Source: Blautia luti
GTDB lineage: Bacteria; Bacillota; Clostridia; Lachnospirales; Lachnospiraceae
DNA length: 64,000 nucleotides
Direction of reading: 5' to 3'
NCBI RefSeq assembly: GCF_033096465.1
Contig: NZ_AP028156.1
Span: forward strand, 708,501-772,500
In this document: positions 18,112-27,578 of the stretch, one piece after another
Numbering within the stretch: the first letter of the stretch is position 1
Layout of the letters: each line of letters starts with the position of its first letter
Program-made: the position numbers and the translations under genes
The notes under the pieces: model-generated
What the model was told of the DNA's origin: nothing
Database searches by the model: none
The model's input: the letters and a program-made list of their open reading frames with translations, nothing else

Positions 18112-19932
18112 ATGGGTTTCAAACGTAAAAATCCGGGTAACCAGAGCATAAGGAGGCAGCTCACATTTTATATGGGATTTTTTGTGGTGCTGCCGCTGTG
18201 CCTGGCTTTGATGCTTCTGAATTTCTATCTTCAGAAGGTTACCACGGAAAATAAGATTAACAATGAAACAAATCTGCTGTCCCAGATCAGAGACAATGCG
18301 GATCAGATGATCGAGGTGACAAATTATGCCACCAGTATGCTGATGACAAACAAAAATACGCTGAAGAACCTGCGGACTTTAGAACAAGACGGGGATTCCT
18401 ACGAGATTTATCAGGCGAAAAGAGAACTTTCCAATGATATTTCGAATGTAGAGAGCTCCGTCTTAAATGCCGTTAACGGAAAAGTAGCCATTCTTACGAA
18501 AACAGGATATGTGATTGGTTCCTACGCATTAAGCAGGACAGAGACAGATTATGAGAAAGAACAGTGGTATCAGGAGGTTCTGAAGAATGGAAGAAAGACG
18601 ACCTACAGTACCGGCATCGGGGAAATTTTTCAGGAAATGACTATATATGACAACGTACAGAAATATCTCTATATGGGACGTGAGATCCTGGATTATTCCG
18701 GCAAAAATCTGGGAGTTATGCTGATCCGCCTGTCTGAGACGAACATCTGGGGAAAACTGGCAGCAAGCATGGTGACAGAGGAAGGCGGTGCCCTTTATAT
18801 CCTGGACAGAAACAATAATATACTGATGGGATATAATGAGAAATATCAGAAGCAGCTGAAAGAGCTGGGAGAACAGGAGTCTGTAAAAGAGATTTCTGAG
18901 AAGGAGATCATTACCGGTAACCTGGAAGATGATTTTTACTATATAGCAGGTGAATTGGAAAATGCGTCCAATAAACTGGTCTATCTTGTGCCACGGGAAA
19001 TTTTCCTGAAGGAAAACAGAAAGATTCTCCAGCATATTCTGGAAATGGTATTGCTGGTAATCGGATTCACGGTCTGTACTATGTTATATTTTTCCAGAAG
19101 GCTCGCCAGACCTCTGGTTGAAGTGGCACAGACTCTGGAAAAAGCTCCCAATGGAATGGCAGTTCTGGAGGAACCCAGAGGTTCTTTCCAGGAGATGAGC
19201 AAATTTGTATCCTGCTATAACCAGGCTGGGAAAAAGATCGAAGAGCTTCTGGAAAAAGTAGAAAGAGAGAGCAGATTAAAAGAAAAAGCCCATTATGAGA
19301 TGCTCATGTCGCAGATTTCCCCTCATTTTATCTTTAACACGGTTAATTCCATAAGGATCATGGCCATAAAAGAAGGACAGGACCGTGCAGGGGGGAATGA
19401 AAACACGGAGAAAGCACTGGAAGCACTGGGAGATATTTTGCATGCAGTTTACAGTAACAAAAACGGCATGACTACTGTGGGACAGGAAACGGCACTTCTG
19501 AAAGCATATGTAGATATCATGCAGATGCGGTTTGGAAGTTCGTTTCAGTATTATAATGTAATTCCAACAGAACTATTCTATTATGAAATCCCTGCATTTA
19601 CCATGCAGCCGATTGTAGAAAATGCGATTCTGCACGGAGTAAAAGGTGTGACAGCAGGGCAGATTATAGTCTCTGCAATAGAGTATGAGAATGATTTTGT
19701 CATATCTGTATTCAATAATGGAAATTCTGCGGATAAAAAGAAGATTGAAGATCTTCTGAAGGGAGAGAAGAACCAGAGAGCTGTGACGGGGATCGGGCTT
19801 TACAATGTAAATTCCAGACTGAAGCTGCTGTACGGCGAATCTTATGGATTGATCTATAATGAAAAGGTCAGAAATGGTTTCGAAATATGGGTTCGTCTTC
19901 CAAAAAAAATTACAGAATCAGAAGAAAGGTGA
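18112..19932 (+). CDS. Sensor histidine kinase, YesM/LytS type
   Basis: A 606-residue membrane sensor with an N-terminal helix (FYMGFFVVLPLCLALMLLNFY), a large extracytoplasmic domain to about residue 305, a second helix (HILEMVLLVIGFTVCTML), a HAMP-like linker, a His_kinase domain and an HATPase domain. The phosphorylated histidine should be His405 in QISPHFIFN. The ATP-binding part shows QPIVENAILHG and GIGLYNV. I prefer the ATG at 18112, eight bases after AGAGGA, over a TTG at 18106. It is located between the transporter and its probable response regulator. Confidence 0.9.
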   Translation: MGFKRKNPGNQSIRRQLTFYMGFFVVLPLCLALMLLNFYLQKVTTENKINNETNLLSQIRDNADQMIEVTNYATSMLMTNKNTLKNLRTLEQDGDSYEIYQAKRELSNDISNVESSVLNAVNGKVAILTKTGYVIGSYALSRTETDYEKEQWYQEVLKNGRKTTYSTGIGEIFQEMTIYDNVQKYLYMGREILDYSGKNLGVMLIRLSETNIWGKLAASMVTEEGGALYILDRNNNILMGYNEKYQKQLKELGEQESVKEISEKEIITGNLEDDFYYIAGELENASNKLVYLVPREIFLKENRKILQHILEMVLLVIGFTVCTMLYFSRRLARPLVEVAQTLEKAPNGMAVLEEPRGSFQEMSKFVSCYNQAGKKIEELLEKVERESRLKEKAHYEMLMSQISPHFIFNTVNSIRIMAIKEGQDRAGGNENTEKALEALGDILHAVYSNKNGMTTVGQETALLKAYVDIMQMRFGSSFQYYNVIPTELFYYEIPAFTMQPIVENAILHGVKGVTAGQIIVSAIEYENDFVISVFNNGNSADKKKIEDLLKGEKNQRAVTGIGLYNVNSRLKLLYGESYGLIYNEKVRNGFEIWVRLPKKITESEER

Positions 19933-19986
19933 TAAAATAGGATAAAAAGATAGCAATTATTATCCGGATGAAGGGAAGAACATTCT

Positions 19987-21477
19987 ATGAAAAAGGTATT
20001 GATCGTAGAGGATGAAATTCTGGCAAGACTTGGACTGCGTCAGCTTGTAGACTGGAAGAAACTGGATCTGGAACTGCTGCCGGATGCAACAGATGGAGAA
20101 GAAGCATTGGAAATGATCCGGAACAGCCGTCCGGATATCATTCTTCTTGATCTGAATATCCCCAGAGTCAGCGGGCTGGAAATTCTGGAATTTTTGAAGA
20201 AAGAAGAAATGAAAACCAGAGTAATCGTGGTAAGCTGCCAGGAAGAATTCGATGTTGTAAAGAAGGCAATGAAGTTGGGGGCGTATGATTATCTGCGAAA
20301 ACTGAATCTGAGTTCTGATGAACTGGAAAGTATTCTGGAAAAGTGTCTGGGAGAAACAGAAGAAAGAAATGCGATGCATCTCCGGGGAATACGGGAAATC
20401 CGTTATGAAGAGATCATCAGAGATAGCAGGGATATTTTTGCAGGTACATCTAACTATCAGGCACTGATATGCATACTGGCAAAAGATCCGGACGGGCTGT
20501 CCAAAGTTACAGAACTGATCCGTAAATGGGCCCAGACCGATGCCAGGGAAGGCCTGCAGATCCAGAAGGGAAATCAGTACGGATATTTCCTGCTGGCAGA
20601 AAAGCCGGAAAGATTTGTCTATACGAAGTTAAAAGAAAAGGCAGAGCAGAGGATTGGCAGAGAACTGTATATGGGAATTTTTGAAGGCTGTATGGAAAAA
20701 ACAGCGGATATTATCCGGGCTGCTGCGATGGCAGAACAGATACAGCTTTTCAGCTATTATGATAAGGAAGAGAAGTTGGTGTTTTTACAGAAGAAGATCG
20801 AGACAGAGGGGCACAGTCCCAGGGGAATACATGGGTATCTGGATTCTTTAAAAGAGAACATTCGCTGCTTTAATAAAGAAGAAACGGAACAGGATCTGCA
20901 TGGAATCTTCGGACTGATCCGGCAGGAGCCCTATATCAGTATCAATGTGCTGAGAAGAAATTTTATGGATATTCTGGGAATTTATTCTATGGTTGCACAG
21001 TCACTGGATGGTGCACTGGAAGAAATAGAGCTGGATGGAGATAACTGTCATTATCAGAAGATCATGATGATGGAGAGTCTCAGAGAAATAGAAAAATGGT
21101 TTTTGGAATTTAACAGTATTTTTATGGAAAAATTCTGGATCGCCTACAAATGCAGCAGATCAGAAATCCTGCAAAAGGTAGTGAAATATATAGAAATGCA
21201 TATCACAGAACCCATCCATCTGTCAGATGCAGCTGGTGAAACAGGAGTTTCTTCTGCCTATCTCAGCACGATATTCAAAAAAGAGATCGGTTATAATTTC
21301 ATAGAATATGTAAATCTCCGAAAAACAGAACTGGCCAGGCAGATGCTTCAGGAGGGAAAAATGGTCTATGAAGTTTCAGAACTTCTTGGCTTCGAAAACA
21401 GTACGTATTTCTCCAGGGTATTCAAACGTTATACGGATGTGTCACCGGATACTTACCGGAAGCAGAGCGAAATATAA
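19987..21477 (+). CDS. Response regulator with AraC-type DNA-binding domain (YesN type)
   Basis: A 496-residue protein with an N-terminal receiver domain (phosphoacceptor Asp55 in ILLDLNIPR, acidic VEDE pocket), a long middle region of unclear function, and a C-terminal AraC HTH with two helix-turn-helix units (LSDAAGETGVSSAYLSTIFKKEIG and VYEVSELLGFENSTYFSRVFKRY). It follows its kinase by 54 bp. By analogy it activates the transporter upstream when the kinase senses sugar. Confidence 0.92.
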   Translation: MKKVLIVEDEILARLGLRQLVDWKKLDLELLPDATDGEEALEMIRNSRPDIILLDLNIPRVSGLEILEFLKKEEMKTRVIVVSCQEEFDVVKKAMKLGAYDYLRKLNLSSDELESILEKCLGETEERNAMHLRGIREIRYEEIIRDSRDIFAGTSNYQALICILAKDPDGLSKVTELIRKWAQTDAREGLQIQKGNQYGYFLLAEKPERFVYTKLKEKAEQRIGRELYMGIFEGCMEKTADIIRAAAMAEQIQLFSYYDKEEKLVFLQKKIETEGHSPRGIHGYLDSLKENIRCFNKEETEQDLHGIFGLIRQEPYISINVLRRNFMDILGIYSMVAQSLDGALEEIELDGDNCHYQKIMMMESLREIEKWFLEFNSIFMEKFWIAYKCSRSEILQKVVKYIEMHITEPIHLSDAAGETGVSSAYLSTIFKKEIGYNFIEYVNLRKTELARQMLQEGKMVYEVSELLGFENSTYFSRVFKRYTDVSPDTYRKQSEI

Positions 21478-21490
21478 ATTAAATGAAAAA

Positions 21491-21527
21491 AAGATCAGCC
21501 GTTCCGAAAGAAACCGGCTGATCTTTT
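21491..21527. terminator. Terminator between response regulator and ferredoxin
   Basis: GATCAGCCG (21493-21501) pairs with CGGCTGATC (21515-21523) and is flanked by A and T runs on both sides, so it can stop transcription from either direction. Confidence 0.8.
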
Positions 21528-21540
21528 ATGTACCAGTTAA

Positions 21541-21768
<228 letters not shown>

Positions 21769-21770
21769 TT

Positions 21771-21799
21771 ATTCTAATATATCTTTGTCAGAATTACAA
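21771..21799 (-). promoter_or_regulatory. Promoter of the ferredoxin gene
   Basis: On the reverse strand TTGTAA and TAGAAT are separated by 17 bp, about 55 bp upstream of the start codon. Confidence 0.5.
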
Positions 21800-21930
21800 G
21801 TATAAAATCAGAAACATTATAAAATAATATTAAGTTAGATTACGCTTACTTTTAGAAGCAAAAGAATAATTGCGCGAATGAACAAAAAAAATAAGGATGT
21901 CAAAAAAAAAATATGTTTTTTTCGAATTTA

Positions 21931-21959
21931 TTGACAATTCAAATGGAGAAATGTATAGT
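21931..21959 (+). promoter_or_regulatory. Promoter of the BMP transporter operon
   Basis: TTGACA (21931-21936) and TATAGT (21954-21959) with a 17-bp spacer, a near-consensus sigma-A promoter. Transcription should begin near 21966. Confidence 0.8.
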
Positions 21960-21971
21960 AAAGGTACTTGC

Positions 21972-22008
21972 AAAGAGGCATAACACACACGGTTGTGCCT
22001 CTTTTATT
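21972..22008 (+). promoter_or_regulatory. Leader hairpin with T-tract (attenuator-like)
   Basis: AAAGAGGCATAAC (21972-21984) pairs with GTTGTGCCTCTTT (about 21992-22004) and is followed by TTTATTT. It begins only a few bases after the predicted start site and lies upstream of the ribosome-binding site, so it would act as an early terminator or a 5' stabilising structure. No known riboswitch aptamer is visible ahead of it. Confidence 0.65.
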
Positions 22009-22049
22009 TCGTAACAGGAGACTTAACACAGAAAATGGAGGAAAGAAGA

Positions 22050-23237
22050 ATGAAAAAAGCATTGGCAATTGGACTTGCAGCAGTGATGGCAGTTTCCATG
22101 AGTGCACCGGTATTCGCAAGTGATGACAGCGAAAGCGGCGCAGGGATCGCGAAAGAAGATCTGAAGATTGGCGCGATCTATATCGGAGATGAGAATGAAG
22201 GCTATACCGCAGCGCATATGGCTGGTATCGATGAGATGGTAGAGAACCTGGGACTGGACGATTCTCAGGTGATCGAGAAAACTCTGATCGGTGAAGATGA
22301 AGGATGTTACGATGCAGCAGCAGACCTGGCAGACCAAGGATGCCAGATCATTTTTGCAAACAGCTTCGGACATGAGACCTATATTCTGGAAGCAGCAGGA
22401 GAATATCCGGACGTACAGTTCTGCCATGCAACCGGAACCCAGGCATCCTCAAGCGGACTTTCCAATATGCATAACTACTTCACCAATATTTATGAAGCAC
22501 GTTATGTATCCGGTGTGGTAGCAGGCCTGAAACTCAATGAGATGATCGAAGACGGTACAGTGAAAGAAGACGCATGTAAGATCGGTTATGTAGGCGCATT
22601 CCCGTATGCAGAGGTTATTTCCGGTTATACTTCTTTTTATCTTGGTGCGAAGAGTGTATGCCCGTCCGCTACAATGGAAGTAAAATATACAAACAGCTGG
22701 GCAAGCTTTGATCTTGAAAAAGAGTGTGCAGATGCCCTGATCTCTGACGGCTGTGTACTGATCAGCCAGCATGCAGATACTACAGGTGCTCCTACAGCAT
22801 GTGAAGCAGCAGGTGTTCCTTGTGTAGGTTACAACATTGATATGACATCTGTAGCTCCGAACACAGCACTTACCTCCGCATCTATGGACTGGGGCGTATA
22901 TTATACTTACGCAGTACAGTGCATGCTTGACGGCACGGCAATCGATACTGACTGGTGCAAAGGTTTCGCAGAAGGCGCAGATAAGATCACACCTCTCAAT
23001 GACAAAGTTGTAGCAGAAGGCACAGAAGAAAAAGTAAAAGAAGTAGAAGATGCGATCAGCGATGGTTCCCTTCATGTATTTGATACTTCTACATTTACTG
23101 TAGACGGCAAAGAACTGGATACATATGAGAAAGATGGAACAGAATATGTTTCTGACGGATATTTCCATGAATCCGAATATGGTTCTGCACCTGCATTTGA
23201 TGTAGCTATCGACGGAATCACATCCATCACAGAATAA
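22050..23237 (+). CDS. BMP-family (PnrA-like) nucleoside-binding protein
   Basis: A 395-residue basic-membrane-protein-type solute-binding protein, the family that delivers nucleosides to BmpA/NupNOPQ-type transporters. Features include DLKIGAIYIGDENEGYTAAHMAGIDEM, CQIIFANSFGHE, and HNYFTNIYEARYVSGVVAGLKL. The signal peptide MKKALAIGLAAVMAVSMS ends at PVFA-SDD with no lipobox cysteine, which is unusual for this normally lipid-anchored family. AATGGAGGAAAG precedes the ATG at 22050. It heads an operon with an ATPase and two permeases. Confidence 0.92.
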   Translation: MKKALAIGLAAVMAVSMSAPVFASDDSESGAGIAKEDLKIGAIYIGDENEGYTAAHMAGIDEMVENLGLDDSQVIEKTLIGEDEGCYDAAADLADQGCQIIFANSFGHETYILEAAGEYPDVQFCHATGTQASSSGLSNMHNYFTNIYEARYVSGVVAGLKLNEMIEDGTVKEDACKIGYVGAFPYAEVISGYTSFYLGAKSVCPSATMEVKYTNSWASFDLEKECADALISDGCVLISQHADTTGAPTACEAAGVPCVGYNIDMTSVAPNTALTSASMDWGVYYTYAVQCMLDGTAIDTDWCKGFAEGADKITPLNDKVVAEGTEEKVKEVEDAISDGSLHVFDTSTFTVDGKELDTYEKDGTEYVSDGYFHESEYGSAPAFDVAIDGITSITE

Positions 23238-23249
23238 GTACTGAAACAG

Positions 23250-23282
23250 GCGGAGCTGCATGTCAGCAGCTCTGCTTTTTCT
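23250..23282 (+). terminator. Terminator between binding-protein gene and ABC genes
   Basis: GCGGAGCTGC (23250-23259) pairs with GCAGCTCTGC (23266-23275), then a run of five T. Partial read-through into the ATPase gene would give excess binding protein. Confidence 0.75.
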
Positions 23283-23315
23283 TATTTCACGGGAAATCAT
23301 GTGTGCAAAGGGAGT

Positions 23316-23388
23316 CTCCATAATATGGAGGTTTCTTTTGCTGTATTATGGAACCGATAGTAAAAATAGCAGTTCCATAATCCATAAG
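23316..23388. repeat. Cluster of TCCATAA inverted repeats
   Basis: The palindrome CTCCATAATATGGAG (23316-23330) is followed by TTATGGAAC (23346-23354), GTTCCATAA (23372-23380) and a further TCCATAA. All are copies of one motif in both orientations within 75 bp upstream of the ATPase gene. They could be an operator or form alternative RNA hairpins. Confidence 0.55.
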
Positions 23389-23438
23389 CATGACAGAACT
23401 GTAGCATCTGGCAGGCGAAGAAAAGGAGGGAAACGATA

Positions 23439-24974
23439 GTGGGAGAAAACTATGCACTTGAACTTAGAGATATTTCCAAGCGGTTTGGTTCGGTCCAGGC
23501 AAATGACCATGTAAATCTCACACTGAGGAAATCAGAGATCCTTGCGATCCTGGGAGAAAACGGAAGCGGCAAGACGACTCTGATGAATATGATCTATGGG
23601 ATTTATTATCCGGATGAGGGACATATTTTTGTAGATGGAAAAGAAGTAAAGATCCGTTCACCGAAAGATTCTTATGAACTGGGAATCGGTATGGTACATC
23701 AGCATTTCAAGCTGGTAGATGTGCTTACGGCAGCAGAGAATATCATTCTGGGACTTCCGGGCAAAGGAAAGCTGGATATGAAGAAGATCACGGAAGATAT
23801 TCAGAAGCTGGTGGACAAATATGGTTTCGAGATGGATCTGTCACAGAAGATCTATGAGATGTCCGTATCCCAGAAACAGACAGTAGAGATCATAAAAATG
23901 CTCTACCGCGGCGCAAGGATCCTGATTCTGGATGAGCCTACAGCAGTACTTACTCCCCAGGAAGCAGACAGGCTGTTTGATATCCTGCGGAACATGCGTG
24001 CAGATGGATGTTCCATTATGATCATCACCCATAAGCTGCAGGAGGTGCTGGCACTGTCTGACCGTGTGGCAATCCTGAGAAAAGGACAGTACATAGACAC
24101 TGTGGAGACGGCACAGGCCAATGTCCAGAGTCTGTCAGAGATGATGGTAGGTGCCCGTGTTGATCTGAATATTGAACGTCCACAACCACAGAATGTAAAG
24201 AAAAGACTGGTGGTCAAAGGTCTAAACTGCAGAAATAAAGATAGTGTAAAGACACTGGATGACATTGATCTGTCTGTAAATACAGGAGAGATCCTGGGTA
24301 TTGCCGGTATTTCCGGAAGCGGTCAGAAGGAATTTCTGGAAGCTATTGCAGGCCTTCAGGAGGTAGAAAGTGGCTCCATCAGCCTGCTGGATGATGGGGG
24401 AAAAGCCCTGGAACTTGCAGGAATGGATTCCATTTCCATTAATAAAGCAGGAATCAGCCTTGCCTTTGTCCCGGAGGATCGTATCGGTATGGGACTTGTA
24501 GGGGATATGGATATGACGGACAATATGATGCTCAGAAGCTACCGCAATGGAAAAGGCCCCTTCCTTGAGAGAAAAGGCCCGAAGGCTCTGGCATTGAAGA
24601 TCAAGGAACAGCTGGAAGTTATGACACCAAGTATCTCCGCGCCTGTCCGTCAGATGTCAGGAGGTAATGTACAGAAGGTTCTGGTAGGACGTGAGATTGC
24701 GCAGAATCCGAAAGTACTGCTGGTAGCTTTCCCTACCCGTGGTGTGGATGTCAACACTTCCCATGTGATCTATCAGCTTCTGAATGAGCAGAAGAAAAAA
24801 GGCGTAGCAGTGGTCTGTGTCATTGAGGATCTGGATGTGGTCCTGGAGCTGTGCGACAGGATCGCCGTATTCTGCGGAGGTAAGATCAGCGGAATCGCAG
24901 ATGGCAGGAGTGCTACGAAAGAAGAAATAGGCCTTCTTATGACGAAACATGAAAAAGGAGGGGAACAGGCATGA
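23439..24974 (+). CDS. Nucleoside ABC transporter ATP-binding protein (NupO/YufO type)
   Basis: A 511-residue fused double ATPase. The first half has Walker A GENGSGKT (39-46), signature MSVSQKQTVEI and ILDEPTAVLT. The second half has the usual degenerate Walker A GISGSGQKE and a signature MSGGNVQK. This layout is standard for the ribose/nucleoside (CUT2) class. It uses a GTG start seven bases after AAGGAGGG. Its stop overlaps the next gene by ATGA. Confidence 0.94.
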   Translation: MGENYALELRDISKRFGSVQANDHVNLTLRKSEILAILGENGSGKTTLMNMIYGIYYPDEGHIFVDGKEVKIRSPKDSYELGIGMVHQHFKLVDVLTAAENIILGLPGKGKLDMKKITEDIQKLVDKYGFEMDLSQKIYEMSVSQKQTVEIIKMLYRGARILILDEPTAVLTPQEADRLFDILRNMRADGCSIMIITHKLQEVLALSDRVAILRKGQYIDTVETAQANVQSLSEMMVGARVDLNIERPQPQNVKKRLVVKGLNCRNKDSVKTLDDIDLSVNTGEILGIAGISGSGQKEFLEAIAGLQEVESGSISLLDDGGKALELAGMDSISINKAGISLAFVPEDRIGMGLVGDMDMTDNMMLRSYRNGKGPFLERKGPKALALKIKEQLEVMTPSISAPVRQMSGGNVQKVLVGREIAQNPKVLLVAFPTRGVDVNTSHVIYQLLNEQKKKGVAVVCVIEDLDVVLELCDRIAVFCGGKISGIADGRSATKEEIGLLMTKHEKGGEQA

Positions 24975-26050
24975 AAAAAGAACCTTTCTTACAGGTGAGT
25001 AAAAGAAGAAATAAAGCCGGATGGCAGGAACGTCTGCTGATCCGTTTCATTGCCCTGATCCTGGCGCTGGTCGTGTGCGGAGCTGTGATCGTGGCACTTG
25101 TAAAAATGAATCCTGTGGATGTATATAAAGCCATCTGGGACGGAGCCATGGGATCTGAGAGACGTCTGTGGCAGACTATACGAGATACCATGGTGCTCTT
25201 ATGTATCTCCATCGGCCTGGCACCTGCATTTAAAATGAAGTTCTGGAATATCGGCGCAGAAGGACAGATCCTTATCGGAGGAGCCTGTTCCGCAGCAGTG
25301 ATGATCTATGCAGGAGATAAGATGCCTACAGGCCTGCTTCTTATTGTAATGTTCGTGGCCAGTGCACTGGGTGGAATGATCTGGGGAATGATCCCGGCAG
25401 TATTTAAGGCCAATTGGAATACCAATGAAACACTGTTTACCTTAATGTTAAATTATGTTGCCATGCAGGTGATCACTTTCTGTATTGTATTCTGGGAGAA
25501 TCCGAAAGGTTCCAATACCGTAGGTATCATCAATCAGGCTACGAAAGCCGGATGGCTTCCGGATCTGTTCGGACAGAAATATGGATGGAACGTAGTTATT
25601 GTTCTGATCCTGACAGTGGGAATGTTTATTTATCTGAAATACTTTAAACAGGGATATGAGATCGCAGTAGTAGGAGAGAGTGAAAACACAGCCAGGTATG
25701 CAGGCATTCAGGTAAAGAAAGTGATTATCCGTACCATGGCGATCTCCGGTGCCATCTGCGGAATCGCAGGTTTCGTAATTGTCAGCGGAGCCAGCCATAC
25801 GATCTCTACTGCTACAGCAGGAGGACGTGGTTTCACAGCCATCATTGTTGCATGGCTTTCCAAGTTTAATACATTTATCATGGTTGCAGTTTCCTTTGGT
25901 ATCGTATTTATGGACCAGGGTGCTGTACAGATCGCAACGCAGTACGGACTGAATGAGAATGCTTCGGATGTACTTCTGGGAATTATCCTGTTTTTCCTCA
26001 TCGGAGCAGAATTCTTTATTAATTACAGAGTAAAGCGTACGAAGAAATAG
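24971..26050 (+). CDS. Nucleoside ABC transporter permease (NupP/YufP type)
   Basis: A 359-residue polytopic membrane protein of the BPD_transp_2 (CUT2) family, with the conserved APAFKMKFWNIGAEGQILIGG and NTARYAGIQVKK segments. It is translationally coupled to the ATPase by a four-base overlap. It forms the channel together with the next gene. Confidence 0.93.
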   Translation: MKKEPFLQVSKRRNKAGWQERLLIRFIALILALVVCGAVIVALVKMNPVDVYKAIWDGAMGSERRLWQTIRDTMVLLCISIGLAPAFKMKFWNIGAEGQILIGGACSAAVMIYAGDKMPTGLLLIVMFVASALGGMIWGMIPAVFKANWNTNETLFTLMLNYVAMQVITFCIVFWENPKGSNTVGIINQATKAGWLPDLFGQKYGWNVVIVLILTVGMFIYLKYFKQGYEIAVVGESENTARYAGIQVKKVIIRTMAISGAICGIAGFVIVSGASHTISTATAGGRGFTAIIVAWLSKFNTFIMVAVSFGIVFMDQGAVQIATQYGLNENASDVLLGIILFFLIGAEFFINYRVKRTKK

Positions 26051-26062
26051 GAGGTAGATGCA

Positions 26063-27043
26063 ATGAGTGTACTGATCATCTTTATTCAAAAAGCAATTGT
26101 CCAGGGCATCTGTATTCTTTATGGTGCGCTTGGTGAGATCATGACAGAGAAATCCGGTAACCTGAACCTGGGGATTCCGGGAATTATGTATATGGGCGGT
26201 ATTTCTGGCCTGATGGGAGCTTTTCTCTATGAGAAAGACAATCCTGATCCCAATGCACTGGTGGGAGTTCTGATCTCTTTCCTGTGCGCATTCGCCTGTG
26301 CAGCCATCGGCGGACTGATCTACAGTATCCTGACCATCACACTTCGTGTAAACCAGAATGTAACAGGTCTGGCACTTACCATCTTCGGTACAGGATTCGG
26401 TAACTTCTTCGGGGGTTCCATTTCCAAACTTGCAGGTGGTGTGGGCCAGATTTCCGTAAAAGTAACCGGCAGTGCCTATACAGCGAAGATTCCTGGACTG
26501 TCGAAGATCCCGGTGATCGGAAGTGTGTTGTTTAACTATGGATTTATGACTTATCTGTGTATCATCGCAGCAGTGGTATTATCCTATTTCCTGTTTAAGA
26601 CAAGAGCAGGCCTGAGTCTCCGTGCCATCGGTGAGAATCCTGGTACAGCAGATGCAGCAGGTATCAACGTTACGAAATATAAATATCTGTCTACCTGTAT
26701 CGGTGCAGGACTTGCAGGACTTGGGGGACTTTATTTCGTAATGGAATACTCCGGCGGAACCTGGACAGACAACGGATTCGGTGACCGCGGCTGGCTGGCA
26801 GTGGCACTGGTAATCTTTGCATTGTGGAAACCGCTGAACGCTGTCTGGGGAGCATTTCTCTTCGGTGCGCTGTATATTCTGTATCTGTATATCCCGGGAC
26901 TGGGACGAAGTATGCAGGAAGTATTTAAGGCACTTCCTTATGTAGTAACCATTATCGTGCTGGTATTTACCAGTTTCCGAAAGAAGAAGGAACATCAGCC
27001 GCCTGCCGCGCTGGGACTTCCGTATTTCAGGGAAGAGAGATAA
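26063..27043 (+). CDS. Nucleoside ABC transporter permease (NupQ/YufQ type)
   Basis: A 326-residue permease of the same family, with the ALGEIMTEKSGNLNLGIPGIMYMGG motif and LRAIGENPGTADAAGINV loop characteristic of the second CUT2 nucleoside subunit. AGGAGGT precedes the ATG, 12 bp after the first permease. Confidence 0.93.
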   Translation: MSVLIIFIQKAIVQGICILYGALGEIMTEKSGNLNLGIPGIMYMGGISGLMGAFLYEKDNPDPNALVGVLISFLCAFACAAIGGLIYSILTITLRVNQNVTGLALTIFGTGFGNFFGGSISKLAGGVGQISVKVTGSAYTAKIPGLSKIPVIGSVLFNYGFMTYLCIIAAVVLSYFLFKTRAGLSLRAIGENPGTADAAGINVTKYKYLSTCIGAGLAGLGGLYFVMEYSGGTWTDNGFGDRGWLAVALVIFALWKPLNAVWGAFLFGALYILYLYIPGLGRSMQEVFKALPYVVTIIVLVFTSFRKKKEHQPPAALGLPYFREER

Positions 27044-27069
27044 AATATTGGAAAAGGGGAGTTTTCTGG

Positions 27070-27098
27070 TTGATTCCTGAGTAAAATAGTATTATAAT
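27070..27098 (+). promoter_or_regulatory. Promoter of the DUF1858 gene
   Basis: TTGATT and TATAAT separated by 17 bp, about 50 bp upstream of the start codon. Confidence 0.7.
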
Positions 27099-27151
27099 AC
27101 CAACAGTGGGTTGTTGCCCGTATATACAGTTAAACAAGGAGGAAACGAACA

Positions 27152-27352
27152 ATGGCTAAAGTATCTAAAGATATGCTGATCGGTCAGCTTCTTCAGGTTG
27201 ATCCTAATATTGCACCAATTCTTATGAGAGCAGGAATGCACTGCCTTGGATGCCCGTCATCCCAGATGGAATCTCTGGAAGAGGCTGCTATGGTTCATGG
27301 CCTGGATGCAGATGTTCTGGTAAACCAGATCAATGATTTTCTTGGAGAATAA
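27152..27352 (+). CDS. DUF1858 / hybrid-cluster-associated redox disulfide protein
   Basis: A 66-residue protein with the small DUF1858 fold and a CLGC pair ([19 protein letters not shown]), as in the family often found near hybrid cluster (prismane) proteins, where the CxxC is thought to be a redox disulfide. No hybrid cluster gene lies in this window. It has its own promoter, AAGGAGG site and terminator. Function is not established. Confidence 0.88.
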   Translation: MAKVSKDMLIGQLLQVDPNIAPILMRAGMHCLGCPSSQMESLEEAAMVHGLDADVLVNQINDFLGE

Positions 27353-27367
27353 TAAGATTGATGAGAG

Positions 27368-27400
27368 AGAACCACAGTTTTGAGACTGTGGTTCTTTTTT
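27368..27400 (+). terminator. Terminator of the DUF1858 gene
   Basis: AGAACCACAGT pairs perfectly with ACTGTGGTTCT around a short loop, followed by TTTTTT. Confidence 0.92.
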
Positions 27401-27435
27401 TGTTCCATAAAAATTTATGAGAATAACAAAGTATA

Positions 27436-27531
27436 ATTGTCCGAATTACGATGCCGGTGATCGCCATGTCTGCCAATGCCTTTGCAGAAGATGTGAGACT
27501 GGTGAAACAGGCAGGGATCACAGAAATAAAA
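27436..27531 (+). pseudogene. Remnant of a receiver domain (hybrid histidine kinase type)
   Basis: The frame through 27451 reads MPVIAMSANAFAEDVRLV followed by KQAGITEIKIP. This matches the last third of a response-regulator receiver as found in hybrid kinases (PIIAMTANAFAEDV...AGM...KP), including the conserved Ala/Ser and AGM-like positions, but the upstream part is closed by a stop at 27424 and the lysine-proline loop is degraded. Nothing else of the gene remains. I infer decay or deletion of a former signalling gene. Confidence 0.7.
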
Positions 27532-27577
27532 ATACCGCTACTTTCCTCTTATTTAAAGAGGAAAATGGCGGTATTAT
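27531..27577 (-). terminator. Terminator of mecA
   Basis: AATACCGC(T)A(C)TTTCCTCTT and AAGAGGAAAATGGCGGTATT form a long stem. Reading on the reverse strand it ends GCGGTATTTTTATTT, just after the mecA stop. Confidence 0.8.
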
Positions 27578-27578
27578 T

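Noticed and set aside
23439..24974. Degenerate second Walker A in the ABC ATPase as a sign of decay
   Set aside because: A GISGSGQKE-type second motif is normal for double ATPases of the ribose/nucleoside class.
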